Below are positions 8,440 to 15,994 of a stretch of 64,000 nt of DNA, piece after piece; the first letter of the stretch is position 1; each line of letters opens with the position of its first letter. A program made the position numbers and the translations under genes. Origin of the DNA: SHVO01 sp041905525 (lineage in GTDB: Bacteria; Pseudomonadota; Alphaproteobacteria; Rhodospirillales; Rhodospirillaceae). The DNA is taken from positions 1 through 64,000 of the forward strand of contig JAYRKY010000002.1 of assembly GCA_041905525.1 (NCBI GenBank), written 5' to 3'. Under the pieces are notes generated by a model that was not told the origin of the DNA, did no database searches, and saw nothing but the letters and a program-made list of their open reading frames with translations.

Positions 8440-9404
8440 GCGACGCGACGCACGTGAGATGCGAGTTCGCCGACAACAGCCTCCTGCAGGAGCTCGTCGG
8501 TCCGCACAACGCCAATCTCCACCGTCTCGAGCAGCGCTTGAATGTGGTGCTGAACCATCGCGGCAATACCATCACCATCGAAGGCACACCCGACCGCGCG
8601 CAACTGGCCGAGCGGACGCTGACGCGGCTTTACGATCATCTCGCGAAAGGACATGACCTGGAAACCGGCGATATAGACGGAGCGGTCCGCACGGCGGACC
8701 CCGAGGGCGACGCTGTGAGCGAACTTGCGATCCGCACGCGCAAGCGTCAGGTCGCGGCGCGTTCGCTGGGCCAGGGAACATATCTGAAAGCGCTGAACGA
8801 ACATGAACTGGTATTCGCGCTGGGACCCGCAGGCACAGGCAAGACCTACATCGCGGTGGCCAAAGCCGTGTCGATGAAGATGGCCGGCGCTATCGACCGC
8901 ATCATCCTGTCGCGTCCGGCGGTGGAAGCCGGAGAGCGTCTCGGCTTCCTGCCGGGCGACATGCGCGAGAAAGTGGACCCTTACCTGCGCCCGCTTTACG
9001 ACGCCCTCTACGATATGCTACCCGGCGATCAGGTGGCGAAGCTGCTGGTCTCGGGCGAGATCGAAGTGGCGCCGCTGGCCTTCATGCGCGGACGCACACT
9101 CGCCAATTCGTTCATCATCCTGGACGAAGCGCAGAACACGACGCCGGTGCAAATGAAAATGGCGCTGACGCGCATCGGCGAAAATTCGCGCATGGTGGTG
9201 ACGGGGGACCTGAGCCAGATCGACTTGCCGCGCGGCGTGAAGTCCGGGCTCGAGGACGCGCTGGAGACGCTCGACAACGTCAAGGGCGTGGGACTCGTGC
9301 GCTTCACCGCGCGCGATGTCGTGCGCCACGACTTGGTCACCCGCATCGTCGAGGCCTATGATCGCCGCGACGCAAAGCGCAAGGACCGCGCCCCGGAGCA
9401 GTGA
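8436..9404 (+). CDS. ybeZ: PhoH-like ATPase (YbeZ)
   Basis: 322 residues from the ATG at 8436, which overlaps the miaB stop (ATGA). The P-loop GPAGTGKT is at 130-137 and the Walker B IILDEAQN at about 227-234. The N-terminal region up to about residue 75 is KH-like, as in YbeZ. Proteins of this family act with the endoribonuclease YbeY in rRNA maturation and ribosome quality control, and ybeY follows directly. An upstream start at 8400 would lie inside miaB and was rejected. Confidence 0.93.
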   Translation: MSDATHVRCEFADNSLLQELVGPHNANLHRLEQRLNVVLNHRGNTITIEGTPDRAQLAERTLTRLYDHLAKGHDLETGDIDGAVRTADPEGDAVSELAIRTRKRQVAARSLGQGTYLKALNEHELVFALGPAGTGKTYIAVAKAVSMKMAGAIDRIILSRPAVEAGERLGFLPGDMREKVDPYLRPLYDALYDMLPGDQVAKLLVSGEIEVAPLAFMRGRTLANSFIILDEAQNTTPVQMKMALTRIGENSRMVVTGDLSQIDLPRGVKSGLEDALETLDNVKGVGLVRFTARDVVRHDLVTRIVEAYDRRDAKRKDRAPEQ

Positions 9405-9415
9405 CGGGGAAACAG

Positions 9416-9967
9416 ATGAAACGGGCGAACTCTCCTACCATCGATGTGCTGACGCCGGCGGCGGGCTGGATCCGCAGCCTTCCCACCGTCGCTTCCATTG
9501 TGCGGCGCGCGGCGCGCGCGGCCTGGGAGGACGGCGCCCCGGCGCGGCTGAAGCGGCGCGCCGGCGCGGCGGAACTGGCGGTGGTTTTGACCGGGGACGC
9601 GGCGATTCGGAAGCTGAACGCGACCTACCGGGGCAAGGATAAACCCACCAACGTCCTGTCGTTCCCGGCGGGGGCCGATGGGCCTTCGGGCGAGGCGCTC
9701 ATACTAGGTGATGTGGTCGTGGCCTACGGAACGGTGGTCAAGGAGGCCAAAGAAGGTGGCAAGTCCTTGAAAAATCACCTTTCTCATATGGTGGTGCATG
9801 GCGTTCTGCACCTTTTGGGCTATGATCACGAGAGACCGTCCGACGCCAAGACCATGGAACGCCTGGAAACCAAGATCCTTGCCCGCCTCGGGATCGCAGA
9901 TCCCTACGGCGACACGACCCCCGAACCCTCCGTGAAGAAACCGCGGGGAGCGCGCCGGCCGACATGA
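9416..9967 (+). CDS. ybeY: Endoribonuclease YbeY
   Basis: 183 residues. YbeY is a zinc-dependent endoribonuclease required for 16S rRNA 3' end maturation. The metal site HGVLHLLGYDH is present with H128, H132 and H138. The ATG at 9416 is preceded by GGGGA five bases away and is preferred; a GTG at 9401 overlapping the phoH stop is possible and would add five residues. The C-terminal tail is rich in Pro, Lys and Arg and varies in the family. The stop overlaps the next start (ATGA at 9964). Confidence 0.93.
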   Translation: MKRANSPTIDVLTPAAGWIRSLPTVASIVRRAARAAWEDGAPARLKRRAGAAELAVVLTGDAAIRKLNATYRGKDKPTNVLSFPAGADGPSGEALILGDVVVAYGTVVKEAKEGGKSLKNHLSHMVVHGVLHLLGYDHERPSDAKTMERLETKILARLGIADPYGDTTPEPSVKKPRGARRPT

Positions 9968-10893
9968 GCGAGCCCGCACGCTCTCTAGCGCCGGAGACGG
10001 ATGACAAGTCCGGCCTGTTCACGAAGCTCAAACGCTGGCTGGCTCCGGAGATCGCGGAGGCCGAAGCCGTCCGCGAAGTGATCGAAGAACTGATCGAGGA
10101 ACGGATCGAAGACCGCCCCGAGGGCGAGCCTGCGATCGATCCCAACGAACGGCTGCTTCTTGCCAACGTCCTCAAGCTGCGCGGCGTCACCGCCGCCGAC
10201 ATCATGGTGCCGCGTGCCGACATCGTGGCGATCGACGCCGCGACCCCGGTGGTGGACGCGTTGATGCTGGTGGTGAAGGAAGGCCATTCGCGCCTGCCGG
10301 TGTTTCGCGAAACGCTGGACGATGTGGCGGGCCTCATCCACATCAAGGACCTCGCGATCCTGGCCGCGGACCAGATTACCGGCGAGAACGGCGCGCGCGT
10401 GAGCTCGCACAAACTGACGGATCTTTTGCGTCCGGTGCTGTTCGTTTCCCCGGCGGCGCGCGTGCTCGATCTTCTGCTCGAGATGCGGTTGAAGCGCGCG
10501 CACATGGCCATGGTGGTCGACGAGTACGGCGGCATCGACGGCCTCGTCACCATCGAGGACGTGGTGGAACAGATCGTCGGCGAAATCGAAGACGAGCACG
10601 ACGCGGATCAGGCGCCTGAACTGAAGCCGCGCGATGACGGGTCATGGATCGCCGACGGCCGCGTGGCTTTGTCGGATTTCGAAGAGCGCGTGGGCAAAGT
10701 GTTCAGCGAGGAGGAACGCGAAGCATCCGATACGTTGGGCGGTCTCGTCGCAAGTCTCGCCGGCCGGATGCCGTCACGCGGCGAGTTGGTGAAACATTCC
10801 TCGGGCATCGAGTTCGAGATCACCGACAGCGATCCGCGCCTCGTGCGGCGCTTGCGCGTGCGTAACGTGCCGCCGCCCAAGCCGGAAGAATAA
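9964..10893 (+). CDS. corC: CorC/HlyC-family CBS-domain protein
   Basis: 309 residues with no membrane segment. Two CBS domains occupy about residues 78-205 (DIMVPRADIVAI, HSRLPVF, GLIHIKDL, MAMVVDEYGGIDGLVTIEDVVEQIVGEI), followed by the CorC_HlyC transporter-associated domain (about 220-305). Family members have been linked to magnesium and cobalt efflux and their CBS domains bind adenine nucleotides. The lack of a DUF21 membrane domain puts it with soluble CorC/YbeX, which is commonly found between ybeY and lnt as here. The stop and the lnt start share the sequence TAATG. Confidence 0.9.
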   Translation: MSEPARSLAPETDDKSGLFTKLKRWLAPEIAEAEAVREVIEELIEERIEDRPEGEPAIDPNERLLLANVLKLRGVTAADIMVPRADIVAIDAATPVVDALMLVVKEGHSRLPVFRETLDDVAGLIHIKDLAILAADQITGENGARVSSHKLTDLLRPVLFVSPAARVLDLLLEMRLKRAHMAMVVDEYGGIDGLVTIEDVVEQIVGEIEDEHDADQAPELKPRDDGSWIADGRVALSDFEERVGKVFSEEEREASDTLGGLVASLAGRMPSRGELVKHSSGIEFEITDSDPRLVRRLRVRNVPPPKPEE

Positions 10894-12539
10894 TGAAAAC
10901 CGCGATTGCCGACCGGATTGCCGCGCTCAGCGGGTGGACGCGGTTTGCCGCCGCGCTCTTCGCGGGCGCGCTGACGATCCTGGCGTTTCCGCCGATCTCG
11001 ATTGTTCCGGTGCTGTGGATCGCGCTGCCGGTTCTGTTCTGGCTTCTCGATGGATGCCGCACATGGAAGGCGGCGTTCTTCACGGGCTGGGCGTTCGGCG
11101 CGGGCTATTTCATCACCGGTCTTTATTGGATGGCCAACGCGTTCTACGTCGACGCGGATGCCTTCGGTGTTTTCGCAGTGCCCGCGGTGGGCTCGCTCTC
11201 GATCGCGATGGGTCTTTTCATCGCGCTGGTGTGCGCGCTGACGCACGCGATCAAACCGGCGCCGCGCGATGAGATGTCATACGACCGCGCGGCCACGGCG
11301 GCGCGGCGCGTCGTTCTCTTCGCCGCCGCTTGGACGCTGATCGAATGGGTGCGCAGTTGGATCTTCACGGGCCTGCCGTGGAATCCGCTGGGCCTTGTTT
11401 GGGCCGAGACCCACACCCCGGCCGGCCTTGCCGTCATGCAAGTGACGGCGCTGGTCGGAACCTACGGCCTGAGTTTCCTGACCGTGCTGGCGTTCACCGG
11501 CGTCGCCCTCGTTGGCTACACGCCGTCGCTGGCAAAGGCGCGGCTCACGGCGTTCGCGCCCGTGGCCCTGTTGGTTCTTGTCGGCGCCGCCGGCGGGCTG
11601 CGTCTGTCGCTTGCGCATGACGACGTGGTGCCGGGCATCAAGTTTCGATTGGTGCAGGCAAATTTCTCGCAAGCCGAACGCAGCCGGCCCAGCCAATGGG
11701 TGAACCAGCTGCAGGAGTATGTGCGGCTCAGCGTCGACAATCGTCCGGATGACGTGACTCACGTCGTGTGGGGCGAAGCGGCCATCGCGTTCTTCCTGAA
11801 CATCGACGAGCCGGCGCGGCGGGTGGCGGCCGGGGCCGCGCCCGCGAACGGGCTGTTGATCACCGGCGCCGACCGGGGCCTGCGCAACGACGACGGCTCG
11901 CAGACGGTGTTCAATTCTCTTTATGTGCTGAAGCCGGACGCCAGCGTCGCCGCAGTCTACGACAAGACCCACCTGGTTCCTTTCGGCGAATATACGCCGA
12001 TGCGGGACCTGGTCCCTTTCGACGAGATCACCGGCATGTCGGGCGGCTTTGCCTCGGGCCACGGCCTCGAGACCCTGGCCGTTCCCGGCCTGCCCCCGTT
12101 CAGCCCGCTCATTTGTTACGAGGTGATCTTTTCGGGCGAGGTGACCGCGGGCGGTAAACCCCGGCCTGCATTTCTTTTAAATCTCACCAATGACGCGTGG
12201 TTCGGCCTCAGCCTCGGTCCCCATCAGCATTTTGCCCAGGCCCGCCTGCGGGCGGTGGAGGAAGGGCTACCCCTGGTCCGGACGGCCAATACCGGAATCT
12301 CAGCCGTGGTCGATGGTTACGGGCGGGTGAGGGATGCCCTGCCCCTTGGCGCGCGAGGAGTGCTGGACGCTGCGCTACCCGTACCTGCGGCATCGGCTAC
12401 CCCCTTCGCGTTATTAGGAAATTTGATTCCGATTCTGCTCGCAACTTGTAGCGGTGTTGGGGCGTTGTTCTTCAGGCGCAGCGATACGCCGCTACGCCTA
12501 CAGCGCTTACTTGCCCTTAAGGGCACCCGCGCCTCTTAA
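10893..12539 (+). CDS. lnt: Apolipoprotein N-acyltransferase Lnt
   Basis: 548 residues. Lnt adds the third acyl chain to the N-terminal cysteine of lipoproteins at the periplasmic face of the inner membrane. Hydrophobic segments fill residues 15-235, followed by a nitrilase-like domain with the Glu-Lys-Cys triad: E295 in VVWGEAAIAF, K358 in YDKTHLVPFGEY, C408 in PLICYEVIF. A last hydrophobic helix lies near 515-535. It closes the miaB-phoH-ybeY-corC-lnt operon. Several lipoprotein substrates are encoded in this window. Confidence 0.95.
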   Translation: MKTAIADRIAALSGWTRFAAALFAGALTILAFPPISIVPVLWIALPVLFWLLDGCRTWKAAFFTGWAFGAGYFITGLYWMANAFYVDADAFGVFAVPAVGSLSIAMGLFIALVCALTHAIKPAPRDEMSYDRAATAARRVVLFAAAWTLIEWVRSWIFTGLPWNPLGLVWAETHTPAGLAVMQVTALVGTYGLSFLTVLAFTGVALVGYTPSLAKARLTAFAPVALLVLVGAAGGLRLSLAHDDVVPGIKFRLVQANFSQAERSRPSQWVNQLQEYVRLSVDNRPDDVTHVVWGEAAIAFFLNIDEPARRVAAGAAPANGLLITGADRGLRNDDGSQTVFNSLYVLKPDASVAAVYDKTHLVPFGEYTPMRDLVPFDEITGMSGGFASGHGLETLAVPGLPPFSPLICYEVIFSGEVTAGGKPRPAFLLNLTNDAWFGLSLGPHQHFAQARLRAVEEGLPLVRTANTGISAVVDGYGRVRDALPLGARGVLDAALPVPAASATPFALLGNLIPILLATCSGVGALFFRRSDTPLRLQRLLALKGTRAS

Positions 12540-12629
12540 GGCAGGACGCAACCGGGGACCACCACGGCTGCTTGTGCTAAGAGTGGTGTTGGCCTACCAT
12601 CCGCTCAACGGTCGGTAGATGTTGGCGCC

Positions 12630-12652
12630 TGTAACTTGGTTGCGCAGTTACA
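12630..12652. promoter_or_regulatory. Inverted repeat, candidate operator of the XRE gene
   Basis: TGTAAC (12630-12635) and GTTACA (12647-12652) form a perfect 6-base inverted repeat with an 11-base spacer. A possible -10 box (TTATAA, 12654-12659) follows at once and the XRE start codon is 21 bases downstream. The position fits autorepression by the gene product, which is inference. Confidence 0.4.
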
Positions 12653-12672
12653 TTTATAACGGGCAGGTTCAC

Positions 12673-13164
12673 ATGGGTTTACCGCAAGAGCAGCAAAAAG
12701 ATGACACCGCGCCGACGCGTTCGACGCGCGGACGGATGCCTTCGGGCAAGCCGAATCCCGTCGACGTTCACGTTGGAGCGCGCGTGCGCCTGCGCCGCAC
12801 CCTGCTGGGCATGAGCCAGGAGAAATTGGGCGAAGCCATCGGCCTCACCTTCCAACAGGTTCAAAAGTACGAACGCGGCGCCAACCGCATCGGCGCCTCG
12901 CGCTTGTGGGACCTTTCGCGCGTCCTGGATTGTCCGATGTCGTTCTTCTTCGAAGAAATGGACGACCAGACCGCGCAGTCGAGCCCGCGCAATCTGTCGG
13001 GCGAAAGCCGCGACCTTGAACCGCGCGACAACGACCCGATGACCAAGCGCGAAACCCTCGAGCTCGTACGCGCCTACTACCGGATCAACGATTATCACGT
13101 GCGCCGCCGCATCTATGAGCTGGCGAAGTCGCTCGCCTCGACCGAAGAGCCGGTCGAAGGCTAA
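12673..13164 (+). CDS. XRE-family helix-turn-helix regulator
   Basis: 163 residues from the ATG at 12673, preceded by GGGCAGG. A Ser/Thr/Arg-rich leader is followed by a Cro/CI-type HTH at about residues 32-93 (VGARVRLRRTLLGMSQEKLGEAIG, TFQQVQKYERGANRIGASRL). The rest is an acidic linker and a helical tail (ETLELVRAYYRINDYHVRRRIYELAKSL). The same domain layout and tail recur in the second XRE gene at 43265-43729. Alphaproteobacteria commonly have such a gene between lnt and metK. Its targets are unknown. A strong terminator follows. Confidence 0.88.
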   Translation: MGLPQEQQKDDTAPTRSTRGRMPSGKPNPVDVHVGARVRLRRTLLGMSQEKLGEAIGLTFQQVQKYERGANRIGASRLWDLSRVLDCPMSFFFEEMDDQTAQSSPRNLSGESRDLEPRDNDPMTKRETLELVRAYYRINDYHVRRRIYELAKSLASTEEPVEG

Positions 13165-13186
13165 CCCTCAGCGTCCTCACGGACCC

Positions 13187-13223
13187 AACGCCGCCGCGAG
13201 ATCCTCGCGGCGGCGTTTTCGTT
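13187..13223 (+). terminator. Intrinsic terminator after the XRE gene
   Basis: A perfect 14-bp stem (13187-13200 with 13204-13217) closes a 3-base loop ATC, followed by a broken T tract (TTTTCGTTTT). This is the strongest simple terminator in the window and separates the XRE gene from metK. Confidence 0.88.
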
Positions 13224-13271
13224 TTCGGATCAAGTTTGGCCCAGAGGCGCCCGTTGGGGCCCCGCCGGCGC

Positions 13272-13393
13272 GGCGAGGCCCGACTCGCCCTTGAAAAGTC
13301 GCGGGGGTTCCGGTACCCCCCTTAAGCCTTTTTCAAGGGGGCCCGGCTATTTCCCCTTCTCCAAACAAAGCCAACTCTTCCTAGGAGACGACC
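13272..13393 (+). promoter_or_regulatory. Folded 5' leader of metK with competing hairpins
   Basis: Four pairings are visible. B: GGCGAG (13272-13277) with CTCGCC (13284-13289). A: CCCTTGAAAA (13288-13297) with TTTTCAAGGG (13330-13339). Within A, GGGGG (13303-13307) pairs with CCCCC (13316-13320). C: AAGGGG (13335-13340) with CCCCTT (13353-13358). A shares bases with both B and C, so it excludes them. The metK ribosome site AGGAG (13383-13387) lies 25 bases after C. This suggests a regulatory RNA, perhaps SAM-linked, but it does not match the SAM-II or SAM/SAH pattern I know. Confidence 0.45.
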
Positions 13394-14566
13394 TTGCCTA
13401 AGTCTGACTATGTGTTCACGAGCGAATCCGTCTCCGAAGGTCATCCCGACAAAGTCAGCGATCGCATTTCCGATTCGATCGTCGATCTTTTCCTGAAAGC
13501 CGATCCGTATTCGCGCGTCGCGCTGGAAACGCTCTGCACCACCAACCTGATCGTGCTGGCCGGCGAAGTGCGCGGCCCGTCGTCAGTGACTCACGAAGCG
13601 ATGGTCGAAAGCGCCCGCCAGGCTGTGAAGGCGATCGGATACGAGCAGGAAGGCTTCCACTGGAAGAACGCGAAGGTCGAGTGTCACGTTCACGCGCAGT
13701 CCGCCGATATCGCTGTCGGCGTCGATAGCGCCGGCAACAAGGACGAAGGCGCGGGCGACCAGGGCATCATGTTCGGCTACGCCGTCAACGAAACGCCGAG
13801 CCTGATGCCGGCGCCGCTCTACTACGCGCACGCGATCCTCAAGTCGCTCGCGGAAGCCCGTCACGACAAGGATGTCGACTTCCTGGGTCCCGATGCGAAG
13901 AGCCAGATCTCGCTGCGTTATGCCGGCGGCAAGCCGGTGGGCGCGACGTCCATCGTCGTCTCGACGCAGCACTCCGAAAAGGCCGATCAGGAAACGATCC
14001 GCGAATACGTGCGCAAACACGTGCTCGACGCGATCCCGAAAGGCTGGATGTGCCCGGAAGCCGAGTTCTATGTGAATCCGACGGGACGTTTCGTCATCGG
14101 CGGACCGGACGGCGACACCGGCCTCACCGGCCGCAAAATCATCGTCGACACTTACGGCGGCGCGGCCCCGCACGGCGGCGGCGCATTCTCGGGCAAGGAT
14201 CCGACGAAGGTCGACCGCTCGGCCGCTTATGCCGCGCGCTACCTTGCGAAGAACGTTGTCGGCGCCGGCCTTGCCGACCGCTGCGTGATCCAGCTCTCCT
14301 ATGCGATCGGCGTGTCGAAGCCGCTGTCGGTGTATGTCGACACCTACGGCACCGGCAGAGTCGATGAAGACAAGCTGTCGAAGGTCTTGCAGGAACTGAT
14401 GGACCTTTCGCCGCGCGGGATCCGCGAGCACCTGAAGCTCAACCGGCCGATCTACGAACGTACCGCCGCTTACGGCCACTTCGGCCGCGATCCGGACGGC
14501 TCCGGCGGTTTCAGCTGGGAACGCCTGGATCTGGTCGATCAGCTTGAATCCGCGTTCGGCGTCTAG
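13394..14566 (+). CDS. metK: S-adenosylmethionine synthetase
   Basis: 390 residues, full length. It makes SAM from methionine and ATP as a cytoplasmic tetramer. The motifs SEGHPDKVSDRISDSIVD, GAGDQGIMFGYA and GGGAFSGKDPTKVDRSAAY hold the ATP, metal and methionine ligands. The start codon is TTG, preceded by AGGAG at good spacing; no ATG fits the family N-terminus. A rare start codon and a folded leader both suggest control of translation. SAM made here feeds TrmB, encoded next, and the methyltransferases MiaB, RsmI and RsmG elsewhere in the window. Confidence 0.97.
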   Translation: MPKSDYVFTSESVSEGHPDKVSDRISDSIVDLFLKADPYSRVALETLCTTNLIVLAGEVRGPSSVTHEAMVESARQAVKAIGYEQEGFHWKNAKVECHVHAQSADIAVGVDSAGNKDEGAGDQGIMFGYAVNETPSLMPAPLYYAHAILKSLAEARHDKDVDFLGPDAKSQISLRYAGGKPVGATSIVVSTQHSEKADQETIREYVRKHVLDAIPKGWMCPEAEFYVNPTGRFVIGGPDGDTGLTGRKIIVDTYGGAAPHGGGAFSGKDPTKVDRSAAYAARYLAKNVVGAGLADRCVIQLSYAIGVSKPLSVYVDTYGTGRVDEDKLSKVLQELMDLSPRGIREHLKLNRPIYERTAAYGHFGRDPDGSGGFSWERLDLVDQLESAFGV

Positions 14567-15308
14567 GTCGGGATCGGGGTCCGGGGACAGCGACAGCGGT
14601 TCTTCCGGCGACACGCGAACCACGCAAGAGTCGGATCTGCGCTTCTACGGGCGGCGTAAGGGCAAACCCCTCAAAGCCGCCCGCCTAGGATTGATCGAGG
14701 ACCTATTGCCGGAACTGCGGATCGCGGTTCCGCAAGGGGCGCTCGACCCGCGCAGCCTTTTCGCGCGCCCCGTTTCCAGTCTGCGCATGGAGATCGGCTT
14801 CGGCGGCGGCGAGCATCTTGCGCGCATGGCCGCCGACAATCCCGACATCGGCTTCATCGGCGCCGAAGTGTTCCTGAACGGCGTTGCATCGTTGCTGCGC
14901 CATGTTCACGAGCTTGGCCTGAAGAATGTGCGCATCTTCAATGAAGACGTGCGCTTCCTATTGCCCCATCTGCCCGACGCGAGCTTCGAACGGATCTCGC
15001 TGCCGTTTCCCGATCCGTGGCCCAAGGCCCGCCACGCCAAACGCCGTTTCGTCGGCCCCGAGAACCTTGGCGAAATGGCGCGTCTCATCGCCCCGAACGG
15101 GGAGTTCCGCGTGGCGAGCGATCATCCGGTTTATATCGACTGGGCGCTTTTGCACCTGGTCGGACACCCGGCCTTCGCCTGGACGGCCCACGGGCCGGAG
15201 GATTGGCGGCAGCGGCCGGCCGATTCCACCCCGACTCGATATGAAGAAAAGGCCAAAAAACAGGGCCGGACCCCCGTCTTCATGAATTTTCGGCGCGTCC
15301 CTGCGTAG
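14544..15308 (+). CDS. trmB: tRNA (guanine-N7-)-methyltransferase TrmB
   Basis: 254 residues using the TTG at 14544, which overlaps metK by 23 bases. TrmB methylates G46 of tRNAs with SAM. The Rossmann core shows MEIGFGGGEHLARMA (about residues 81-95), IGAEVFLNGVASLL, and the signature FPDPWPKARHAKRRF (about 152-166). Residues 1-30 are a Ser/Gly/Asp-rich leader of low complexity. No ATG or GTG occurs in frame before the conserved LRFYGRRKG block, so the start is uncertain. Confidence 0.9.
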   Translation: MNPRSASRSGSGSGDSDSGSSGDTRTTQESDLRFYGRRKGKPLKAARLGLIEDLLPELRIAVPQGALDPRSLFARPVSSLRMEIGFGGGEHLARMAADNPDIGFIGAEVFLNGVASLLRHVHELGLKNVRIFNEDVRFLLPHLPDASFERISLPFPDPWPKARHAKRRFVGPENLGEMARLIAPNGEFRVASDHPVYIDWALLHLVGHPAFAWTAHGPEDWRQRPADSTPTRYEEKAKKQGRTPVFMNFRRVPA

Positions 15309-15339
15309 GTCCCGCGCGCGCACGAGCGCGCAAAAACCC

Positions 15340-15368
15340 TTGAAATTGGGGCGGAACTCACTTATATC
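15340..15368 (+). promoter_or_regulatory. Predicted promoter of the rimP-nusA-infB operon
   Basis: TTGAAA (15340-15345) and TATATC (15363-15368) are 17 bases apart. Transcription would begin near 15375, giving a leader of roughly 80 bases that contains the hairpin at 15403-15428. It lies in the 145-base gap between trmB and rimP. Confidence 0.55.
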
Positions 15369-15402
15369 AACGCCATCTTTTGACATTCCTGGACGTCCTA
15401 GG

Positions 15403-15428
15403 AAGTGGCCCACTTGGCCACTTTTTTT
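15403..15428 (+). terminator. Intrinsic terminator, likely attenuator of rimP-nusA-infB
   Basis: AAGTGGCC (15403-15410) pairs perfectly with GGCCACTT (15416-15423) around loop CACTT, and seven T residues run from 15422 to 15428. The hairpin ends 25 bases before the rimP GTG. It sits downstream of the predicted operon promoter, so it can act as an attenuator as well as end trmB transcripts. A small upstream hairpin, TTCCT (15387-15391) with AGGAA (15400-15404), overlaps its left arm and could compete. Confidence 0.8.
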
Positions 15429-15453
15429 ATTGCCTGTTCGAAGGCCGTCCCGG

Positions 15454-15975
15454 GTGACGGAGCCTCGATTGGAACGACTGCTGAGCTTGGAAGAACGTGT
15501 TGCGCCGACCCTTGAAGCCATGGGCTTCGAGGTGGTCCGCATTGCCTTGACCGGTTCGATCGGGCGCAAGACGTTGCAGGTGATGGCCGACCGCAAAGAC
15601 GGCACCCAGATCTCGGTCGATGATTGCGCGCAGATCAGCCAGACACTGTCGGCGATCTTCGACGTCGAGGATCCCGTGCCCGGCGCTTACGACCTGGAAG
15701 TGAGTTCCGCCGGAATTGATCGTCCTTTAACGCGGGCGAAGGATTTCGCGGCTTATGCAGGCTTCGAAGCGAAGATCGAAACCCGCCTGCCGGTGAATGG
15801 ACGCAAGCGATTCCGCGGACCGCTTGGCGGGCTGAACGGCGAGACCGTAGTGATCACGGTCGACGATACGACCTTCGAGATTCCCTTTGGCGCGATCAGC
15901 ACGGCGAAGCTGGTCATGACCGACGAACTGATTGAAGCCTCCGCGAAGCGCGCGGAACTTAAACAACGAAATTAG
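15454..15975 (+). CDS. rimP: Ribosome maturation factor RimP
   Basis: 173 residues from GTG at 15454. RimP assists assembly of the 30S subunit. The N-terminal domain shows LEAMGFEVVRIALTGSIGRKTLQVMADRKDG and the signature LEVSSAGIDRPLTRAKDF (about residues 82-99), followed by the C-terminal SH3-like part. The open frame reaches back to 15340 but that stretch is the attenuator leader, so the GTG is preferred. It heads the classic rimP-nusA-infB operon. Confidence 0.93.
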   Translation: MTEPRLERLLSLEERVAPTLEAMGFEVVRIALTGSIGRKTLQVMADRKDGTQISVDDCAQISQTLSAIFDVEDPVPGAYDLEVSSAGIDRPLTRAKDFAAYAGFEAKIETRLPVNGRKRFRGPLGGLNGETVVITVDDTTFEIPFGAISTAKLVMTDELIEASAKRAELKQRN

Positions 15976-15994
15976 CGAAAGCCGGAGAACGACG

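Noticed and set aside
13224..13393. Known SAM-II or SAM/SAH riboswitch before metK
   Set aside because: The consensus patterns I know for these classes were not seen; only hairpin competition is present, so it is reported as an unknown leader.
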